Positions 47,947 to 64,000 of a stretch of DNA of 64,000 nt are shown here, piece by piece. The notes beneath the pieces are model-generated. The model searched no databases. It saw only the letters and a list, made by a program, of their open reading frames with translations, and was not told where the DNA came from. Each line of letters begins with the position of its first letter. Position 1 is the first letter of the stretch. Made by a program: the position numbers and the translations under genes. This DNA is from Cristatella mucedo (lineage: Eukaryota; Bryozoa; Phylactolaemata; Cristatellidae): NCBI GenBank assembly GCA_009760855.2, contig WPIO01000161.1, positions 415,001 through 479,000 of the forward strand, in the 5' to 3' direction.

Positions 47947-48351
47947 TTGTCTGCTCGCTCATGCTCTTCACTTGGTGGTCACACATGGTCCTCGCTTGCT
48001 GATCTGCATGCAGGTGCTACAGGTGTGTTCACTGACTTCTCACGACCATATTTGGACCTGGACACTTTGTCTTACAGGCTAAACACGGGCTGGCATCCAT
48101 GGACTGTTTATTGTCAGCATCAATTCGATCGCAGTTATTGGCCGCACATGACATGATGCCAATGCCTATACAATCACCGAAATCCAACGAGCGATTTAAC
48201 AACCGCCACCATGTCGGTAAATGCACTCGCCAGAACCGCCAACAACGGGGGGGGGGGCCTGCCTTCCGGCGGCCTGAGCAGCACGGCCCTTTGCAGAGGG
48301 CAACGGCAGGAAGGGAAAAAAAGGAGCAGGACCGTTTGAGCAGCAGCAGCG
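47947..48351. other. No recognised gene
   Basis: Contains a run of nine G at about 48248. Nothing else supported. Confidence 0.4.
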
Positions 48352-49739
<1,388 letters not shown>

Positions 49740-49744
49740 CAACT

Positions 49745-50217
49745 GAAAGCTACTCTCTGCCCCACAATGACTGGGCTCCTCCATACCCAGCTGAACTGCT
49801 GCTCCAGTTCTCCAGCCTCCTCGTGCCCTCAGGTCCTGTATGGACAATAAATTAGCTGTCCCATTCCTCCGCTTAAAGACAGTCGGCGGCAGAAGCTCTA
49901 GCTCCGCAGGTCCTAGACTGTGGAACTTGCTTCCACAATTCTTACGAAATGACAACTACTCTCCTGCTGCCGACTACGGCTCATCCTTTCCAGTGGTCCT
50001 GAGCTGCTACTTCCATGCTACTCACTAACTCAACTGATCTCCTGACTCTGCTATGCTTCCTACTTTCTCTTCGTTTTGTGAGACGAAGTCTGTTGGCTAC
50101 CGAGTGCATACCGAAAGCCGCTTAGCTATGAGTGTGTTATACAAAACTCTCCTGCGTAACACCCACATAGTCTTTAGGGCTTTGTGGAGTTACAGACGGA
50201 GATACATTACATTACAT
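49745..50217 (+). mobile_element. LINE family B 3' end with (ATTAC)n tail
   Basis: Codes VPFLRLKTVGGRSSSSAGPR then LWNLLPQFLRND, the C-terminal block of a non-LTR element. The 3' UTR (CTTTCTCTTCGTTTTGTGAG, ACTCTCCTGCGTAACACCCA) ends GACGGAGATACATTACATTA, a pentanucleotide tail unlike the ATT tail of family A. Confidence 0.85.
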
Positions 50218-50415
50218 TACGGTCTGTGAACACTCAACGAGGGGCGTGTCAGATCATTGAAAAACCGTTGCTGATGTGGTTGGCGCTTCTATGGTGTCCA
50301 GCTAGTGCAACCAGGAGATACACAGGAGTGAACGTCGGCATCCCTGCCCGATTTTGCTCGGTTAGCATCAGTGCACAAAGCCTGCTTACCAGGTTACAAA
50401 GCAAATTTTAAAAGT

Positions 50416-50495
50416 TAACATTTGACCATTCGGTAAAATGCATACTCCAGAAAGGTAACATTTGACCATTCGGTAAAATGCATACTCCAGAAAGG
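50416..50495 (+). repeat. 40-bp perfect tandem duplication
   Basis: TAACATTTGACCATTCGGTA to CCAGAAAGG, twice in a row (50416-50455, 50456-50495), followed by a short (GA)n. Confidence 0.96.
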
Positions 50496-50510
50496 CTCTA
50501 GTTCTCTTTC

Positions 50511-50547
<37 letters not shown>

Positions 50548-50548
50548 A
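50511..50548. repeat. (GA)n microsatellite
   Basis: Short GA run with one interruption. Confidence 0.93.
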
Positions 50549-53500
50549 GGGGGGCTTGGAACTGGAGCTCTCAAAGAGTGTCTACCAGAATCCACCTCCT
50601 TAACTCCCCCTCACTACGTGGGCCACTCCGGGTACACAACCCGGATTTGTGCACCGAAGGCACGTCTCTTCTCAGAGTGGCTCTACAGCTCCTTTAGAAA
50701 AGAAATGGCACACCTCATTTTTGGATGCGTTTGCATAGCCCCCAGATCGTTCTGAATTTTGACAAACACCTGCATATATACTGCAGGCTAAGTTGCCCAA
50801 AAGTGGCCGCATGCCGTACTGATCAAGGACTGCGCGCACAGTCTGGCTGCATAGCTTACAGCTTTCACCAACAAGTGGTACTTGCCGTCGTCACTCGCGA
50901 CAAGAATAGGTCAGCAATGTCTTTAGAGGCTTGTCGCGACACATCTATGAGCAATGAGAAACGAGAAGGCAGACGGTCAAGAAGCAGAGCACACGATCCA
51001 CGAAGCTTGCAGCTGTCTGGTGTGTAAGGAGGTAAGGCTCAAAACTGAACGACTCCTCGAGTACTCCTGCTGCATGAACCGGATGGGCCACTCGGTGCTA
51101 TCAACTGCATGCACTATTGCGAGAGGCTTGTGGAGGGAGGATCGGTCCTCACGTATTGCCGGGCCGGCCGATGGTAAATCTCCAGAGAGAGAGAGAGAGA
51201 GAGAGGTGGAAGACTGCAGTTGGATAACCGAATTAAAAGCACACCCAGCTAAGCCTACTGTGTACTGCCAGGGCCAATGAATGCAATGGGTGCACACCGT
51301 CGTGAGGCGGCGGCGGCAGCCGCTGAAGAGCAGCACGATCACTGGACGATCGCGCAGTGGCTTATGGGAGATTACGCAGGCTGAGCAGCTCTTCACACGT
51401 TCCTGGTATACATAATTACCTTACGGTAAGATGAAGGCAGTTGCCATGATAGGAAGGTCGACGATCGCGATTTAAACTTCGAGATGGAGGACTGAAGCAC
51501 ATTCGCGTAACTGCCAGCAAATGCGACTGCCACGGTTCGTCAGGAAAGTCAGATGTTCTAGAACTGACTCAGCCCAAAGAGTATGCCAAAGCGTCTTTTT
51601 TTTGGCTACTCGAGCTGACCTTCGACCTGATAATGACGACGTGAGCACAATGGTGACGTTATTCCTCACTGACACACCGACTAACCGGTCATAAATTAGT
51701 ACCGAAGGATCGAACAAACCCTACACCAGAGGAGTTTCATGCAAGACAGCTCACAACAATCCTAAAGCTGGTGCCCCATCCGAATTTGCGATCAAATCTG
51801 CAACAGGTGACCCCTGAGCGTTTACAAGGGAAGCCATAAAGTACAATCTCCATACAACCCCAACCATAAGATCACTCAATGACTTTCGATGGTTCATTTT
51901 CACTCTGTAGCTGAGCCCACCTTATGCCATATGCATAATAATCCAAATAAATATTGCTTGTGTAAGGCGAAGCCAAAGGACCACCAAACTATAATAGTAC
52001 TATTAGTAATTGAACGTTTGTTTAGCACCCTAAGAGAATTTAATCTCTTTCTGCATACTTGACGACATATGCTGGAAAGGAAGCCTATCAACTGGTTAGA
52101 GGTAACATGCACAGCTTCAGCACGCATAAGCAAGCACAGGACAATTCACACGACGAAGCGCATGCTGAGAAGAGCACGTGGGTTTAAAGTTCATTTTAAT
52201 ATAATAGTCTGTTGTCAAGTCAGGGAATGTCGTGACGTTAGTCTGTAACCTATGCCACCTACTCTTCAGGCGAATAATATTGCACAACATGCCCATTTTC
52301 CAAATATTTCATTGTTCTACTGGCAGCATCATCTTCAGGCACACCATTACCAATAAGTGGTCACCGTTTTTTTTCTCTGCTAGGATTGTATTTTGCTCAT
52401 CTGCAATGCCAACTCGGCCCTCCGTGCAACCCTGAAACCAAGTAACTGCTTGACTGAAAAAAATGAAACCACCACCCCTGCCACTACTGGGCAATTCCTT
52501 ACATTTAACACAGACTGACTACCAGAGAGAAAAGCCATCTGGGCAAGATGGATGGATGGCTGCTTTCAACATGGCAGGAGCGCAAGCAACTGCAAGGAAG
52601 TCACGGTCAAACGAAGCGCCGAAGCTAATGGCACGCACAATCAGGTGCCTGGCATCACATCTTGTAGCACAGACTCGGCACAGGTGGTCCCGTCAGCTCC
52701 CCCAGTCGTCGACGGCGCCTAAATTTAAAATGGCTTTTGTGGCCTCTGGGCACGAAAGAGTCAGCTCTGCCGTTCTGCTTCCGGCGGCCCACCCTGAATG
52801 TGCCGGCCGGCCAGCTGCAGACCCACTGGCACCTCTGATGCCACTCAAGGTCGAACGCAAGGCCAGCAGCCAAGCAAACCAGATTGACTTTTCTTCTCGC
52901 TGGGCAGCAGCAGCGCCAGGCAGAGCTGACGCTGCCTTCACGGGTCACCACAACGCACACTCACACGCACACTCACACGGCTGTGGCTGCAGCGGCTGAA
53001 CGACCGAAAGCATGCTGGCTTTGCGACGATGCAATGCTGGCTTTGCGACGACGAGTGGCAAGGGCAGAGCTATAGGGTGAGTCGTTGCGGCCGAAGCATG
53101 AGAGCGGTAGCGGTGTTCGCACACCGTCTCTCTCTCTCTCTCTCTCTCTCTCGGGACGTGGCTGTCGCGCTGGCGCTGGGCGGGACCGTCAAACTCGCAG
53201 CTCGCAGATGCGCCTGCATGTGGGCGTGGGTGGGGCGCCATGACACGTAGGATGGCAGTGGGCGTGGCAAAGCAACGGAATCGTACCGGCAGCTCGCCGC
53301 CGCCTATGATTCGCAGCCGTCAGCTTGCCTACTAGCGTTAGCGGACAGCGTGGCGACTGTGCTCGATGTGCCAGCGAACGCCACGTCTGCTCTAACGGCA
53401 CGGGCCGAATACGACACCTAGAACGAAGCAGCGCCGCGAGCAGGCGTGCGTGAGTGCCGGAGAGGGAGACCGAGAAACAGTGCAGAGCGCAGCACTGGTG

Positions 53501-53884
53501 CTCATGCAGGAGGCAAGCAGCAGACAGCGCGAGGAATCAGCAAACGCAACGCGGTGCCTGCAGAGGAGACCTATATGAAGTAAAGAATCACTGGCACAGC
53601 AGCACAGTGGCAGCAGCAAAGCAGCACAACGTTAGCACGGACAGCCGGTAGAGAGGCCGTGGCACAGCCCATCGGACACAAGATCTGAGCACGGCACGAG
53701 AGCAACCTGCACAACATTCGCAATGCAATTCACTCAATTTATGTGGACGCAAGGCTTCCTCGACGGGGTGGTTGCCGTACTAGCATAAAGACGAAGGTCC
53801 ATTGTGTGCCTCGAATAAAAAAAATCGCGCATAAAAGTGAGCTAGCAGAAAAGAGAACGCACCACCTGGTCTTCCGACTTGACT
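50549..53884. other. No recognised gene
   Basis: Short frames only. Contains a (GA)n at 51183-51205, a reversed LINE tail at 51985-52160, a CACACTCACACGCACACTCA stretch near 52960 and a (CT)n at 53129-53153. Confidence 0.5.
51985..52160 (-). mobile_element. LINE A tail, reversed, diverged
   Basis: GTTTAGCACCCTAAGAGAAT, TTAATCTCTTTCTGCATAC, then AGCACGCATAAGCAAGCACA and GACAATTCACA, the reverse of the LINE A 3' UTR. Confidence 0.65.
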
Positions 53885-54195
53885 CGTTTAGTCGTGCCCC
53901 ATCGCCGACCTCAAATCTTTTGGCGACCGTGCCTTTAGTTTGCATGCTGCCAATGCCTGGAACTCACTCCCGATTGAAGCCACGACACCCCATAACCTGA
54001 CGACATCTAAACAGAAGCTAAAAGTGCACCTGTTCCACAGAGTATTTGCTGAGTTGGTACAAATTGCCCTTTGTGTGCTGACACGGTGCACGCTATCACT
54101 AATTAATTGACAAGCTTTGTTAACAGCTTATGTAAAGTGTCAAGAAAGAGATTTAGTTCTCCTAGGGCATTATAAAAATGTCTTATTATTACTAG
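53885..54195 (+). mobile_element. LINE family A, copy 8 (old tail)
   Basis: CTCAAATCTTTTGGCGACCG, CCTGGAACTCACTCCCGA, CTAAACAGAAGCTAAAAGTG, then AAGTGTCAAGAAAGAGATTT. C-terminal coding block and 3' UTR with deletions. Confidence 0.8.
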
Positions 54196-55085
54196 TATTA
54201 GTATTGTGCATCGGCTGAGTCAGCTGCTCAAGTTTTTTGCATCGTCACTACCACTGCCGCCCGATATCCGGTCGCGGAGGCTCTGACCGGCTCATTGCAG
54301 TGGGCGGAGCAGAGAGAAGGCGTGTCCCAAACAGACACACGCAGTCTTGAGCATGTCGTGCGCCGAAGCACAAGCCCTCCTCTCATCGTCAGCAGCTTGC
54401 GCACGGCAGCACCGCCCAGAGCACAAGAGCTCTAGCGAGCATTGCCCTGCAGCACATAGCGAATCCCACGCATCGCTCTTGTGGACCTGCCACGTGCGCT
54501 CAGACTGCTAGTGCCGAGTCAGTTGGGAGTGTGCTTTGTGGGGACCGGATCGAGCTTACCACCCCACAGCCTTGTCACAGCCCGTACTTTTTTTTATACT
54601 AAACGTTCTTTTTTTATACTAACGTCTGATGGCAGACGAATCCTAGGCTTTGAATGCTTGCCTAGGCAGGATGCATTAGACCCCGGTTACTCCTTCTCAA
54701 GTGACTAGTTGCAAAGCACCTAGATAGAGATTTGGTACTTTTAGGATACGATTCAAAGTGCACGAGTCTATTCCCATCATTATATGCTCACGTGTTTTGC
54801 ATAAAAACGCCCACACGAACCCATGCAAACGAACCCAGGCACACAGACACATACATTTCTCGATCAGAAAGCCGTGCAAAGTGCAAACGGGGGGGGGTAG
54901 CTGCTCACACTTTCTTTTGCACTTTGTAAAAGAAACAGGTTGCTCACTAGCAACAAGCACTCACGGAATGCGCAATTTTGCTCAATAGCGAGCCTGCTGC
55001 ACTGCCTTCTGCTCGGCAAAGCTCGGTCGTTTGTGGGCCGGAAGAGGTCCCAGTTCGCACACGCGTGACTCTCTCTCTCTCGCTA

Positions 55086-55117
<32 letters not shown>

Positions 55118-55258
55118 GTCTGGTTGCGCCGGTCGCCTGTTCACTTGGCGAGGAATTTTCGACGTGTTCTTTCATTCTAGAACTTTGCCATTGCAGTGCA
55201 ATGTTTAGCACTGCTCACGTCCGGCTGACGACTCAGCAGCACCGATTTTTCTTCGACA
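54196..55258. other. No recognised gene; LINE tail scrap
   Basis: 54712-54790 has AAGCACCTAGATAGAGATTT, a LINE/SINE hairpin scrap. A (CT)n lies at about 55076-55117. Otherwise nothing; probably contains the 3' UTR of the flippase gene. Confidence 0.45.
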
Positions 55259-61945
<6,687 letters not shown>

Positions 61946-64000
61946 CTACAAAAAGCCAACACTGATCAGCTCACGTGTGACTGCACTCAGGCTGATTGAG
62001 AGGTGAGACATCACGCGTGATGGCCCGGTGCCAGTAGTGACTAGTCGGTTCTACACAGAGGCTGCATCTAAAGAATGCCACTGCCCAGGGCAGGCGGTTC
62101 GGGGTGAATATTCACTATTACGTCAGAACTCTCAAGAGGGGACCATTAATACGGGTCTAGCTTGTGTAATGCACATCAACCTGCATCCTTGGTAACTGAA
62201 CACTGCTCTGCCGTATGTTCGATGACGTATACAGCAAAATGTATCCAACCGAAATCAGAAATCTTTCTAGCCTCATTTGGAACAAGCAGAGTTGAAATCG
62301 CATTCAAATTTCTATCTGATACGTGACGTATTAGCCTAGTTATGGAATTTACAAGGCACTAACCAACCCTGGAAATAAACCTGTGTAAAAGTCACAAGAA
62401 TGCACCTCAGCAAGCTTCAAGCATGTATTACGATCTACCAAGGTTCGACAAGTTGGGATACAAGTCGCATAGGGTGCAGAGGTCGGTAAGTTTTTTATTT
62501 GCAGATTTATTGCTTCCGGTTAACATCTGGGTTAGACTTGGTTTGCTTAACCATTTCTTCTTTCATGAAGGAAGTCGTCAGAACTTTCAATCCCAGTTCT
62601 AGCATATTTGTCTTTCGAAAGGTGCCCTAAACACATATTCGATAATCGGACACATTTTGTAAGTATTTTCTTGACAATACCCATAAACCACCTCGAACGG
62701 TAATGACGATCTGGGTAAGGTCAATGGTCAACTGATTGGCATATATTGGGTATACCACTTGTCTGCAGGTATGTTCTTGAGTAACCACCGATGTCTAAAG
62801 CATTGCAGACACACATTTAGTGATGGGCCACGGCTACACGAGATCCAAATGCAGCTCTTGAAGGCTCCTGCAGTTGCAGACCGGTCCGAGGGCTTCCGAG
62901 ATGGTACCAAGTCATTGCCGAGATAGACCCGACCAAATATTATTGATTTACAGGGACATCCTGGAGACATAAGCATACACGAGATTTATCGACACATAGG
63001 CTGTAAAGCACCGGTTTAATAAGACCAGGTCCACTTATAGGAACAAAACCAAAACTGATCATAAAACTACATAATCTATAAGATCGGCTACACTTACAGG
63101 AACAAAACCAAATCTGACCTTTACCAGTTGCTGGGGGTGGTGGCTTGTGGCGATACCATTGTTTTACCATGTGGAGCTATAATTTAGCACTGTAGAAACG
63201 TTACAGGCACTGCTAAAACATGCTTTTAAATAGAGAAGCATCCTTAACACGGGGCATGTGAAATCAAAGACTGCAAGACCAATATGTTGCTTCCGAGAAA
63301 CCATGATCAATACGACCTGTCGTTTTTCTCATGCTCTTTATATTTAGATAGCTTCATCAGCCCACAATCCACGAGTCTTTCATAGGATGAGGCTAGCTAA
63401 AACCAAGCGACGCCGGACGTGCACAAGTGTTCGATCGCCAATGCACAGACTGTCACAGCCTTGGCTCTGCCTCTTCACCGGTGCCGAGCCAAGCACAAAA
63501 GAGATCAGCTGCTGCCATCTCAAATACCCTTCCAATAAGGCCACTCATAAGCAGTTGCTGAATAAATACCGTTGCACTAATGCAATTCTGATAATTTGCT
63601 CAATTTGCCCACCAAGCAGCTGCAATCTACCTTAAGATGAGTATAATTGATTATGGCTCAGGCAAGCCCAAAGGAGCGCTAAAGGGAAGTTAACTAGAGG
63701 GCGTGGCTTCCCCTTCGCCAGCAATACCAGGCGCTATCATAAGGACAATATATGAGGCAGCCCAGGGCAGTGATCTCAAAATCGGTGCCGTATCGGGGGG
63801 GGGGGAAGAGGTGCCAATTTACATCAGCTGGCATGTCGTGCACGGGAAGGACCACGGCTTATTTGCCCCCCCCCCGATTTGCAATTCGCTTATGTAATAA
63901 TCTGCAAGAAAAACCAATGACCCTGCAGTTACGTGTACAGGGTTGGTCTTGCATCGGTCTTTATGATTTATCGGTTTTGGTGATTACATCGCCAAGACTA
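61946..64000. other. Probable flippase intron to window edge
   Basis: No upstream P4-ATPase exon found. Two imperfect 41-base units with AGGAACAAAACCAAA lie near 63018 and 63079. A C/G-run inverted repeat lies at 63786-63879. Confidence 0.5.

Noticed and set aside
61946-64000. Further upstream P4-ATPase exons
   Set aside because: Checked the minus strand for the TM5-TM6 block that should precede TIFDDYY; none was found, so it is likely beyond the edge.

Overview
This is a metazoan nuclear genome window. Genes are split by GT-AG introns on both strands, gene-rich parts are GC/CpG-rich, and the space between genes holds LINEs, tRNA-derived SINEs, LTR-element remains and many (CT)n/(GA)n microsatellites. 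Peptide-receptor-type GPCRs, a minor-spliceosome RBM41, a P4-ATPase and a secreted six-cysteine chitin-binding-like protein suggest an invertebrate animal, perhaps a marine lophotrochozoan. The phylum cannot be fixed from the sequence alone.

Layout. 0.4-2.5 kb (+): 3' exons of RBM41 after a (CT)n tract. 2.5-6 kb: no recognised gene, with a reversed LINE tail and a SINE. 6.1-10.25 kb: a LINE tail followed head-to-tail by the most complete LINE of the window (endonuclease plus reverse transcriptase, broken by a stop and frameshifts). 12.1-15.15 kb (-): class A GPCR gene, paralog 1, two exons. 15-24.4 kb: a CpG-rich upstream region, then AT-rich sequence with SINEs. 24.4-28 kb: two LINE copies around a possible LTR fragment. 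28.1-29.55 kb (-): a compact LTR element with 5-bp target duplications. 30.5-40.1 kb (-): GPCR paralog 2, with the same exon structure but an 8.3-kb intron that contains a 1.45-kb CT/AATCCC array, LINE pieces and SINEs. 41.6-42.1 kb (-): two-exon gene for a small secreted chitin-binding-like protein, with TATA box and poly(A) signal. 42.6-50.2 kb: LINE copies, a 24-bp minisatellite interrupted by a LINE, AT, GC-rich and CAG repeats. 50-55 kb: no recognised gene. 55.3-61.9 kb (-): the last five exons of a P4-type ATPase (phospholipid flippase). 62-64 kb: probably intron of that gene.

The genes are functionally unrelated. Known roles of the families are minor-spliceosome RNA binding (RBM41), peptide or ligand sensing (GPCRs), extracellular chitin binding and membrane lipid asymmetry (flippase). 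The two GPCRs are paralogs by duplication. The distinctive feature of the window is its repeat biology. One LINE family and one SINE family share the same 3' hairpin tail, GA microsatellites have grown inside that hairpin, and long CT/GA tracts lie close to exon borders. No new multi-gene system was found.
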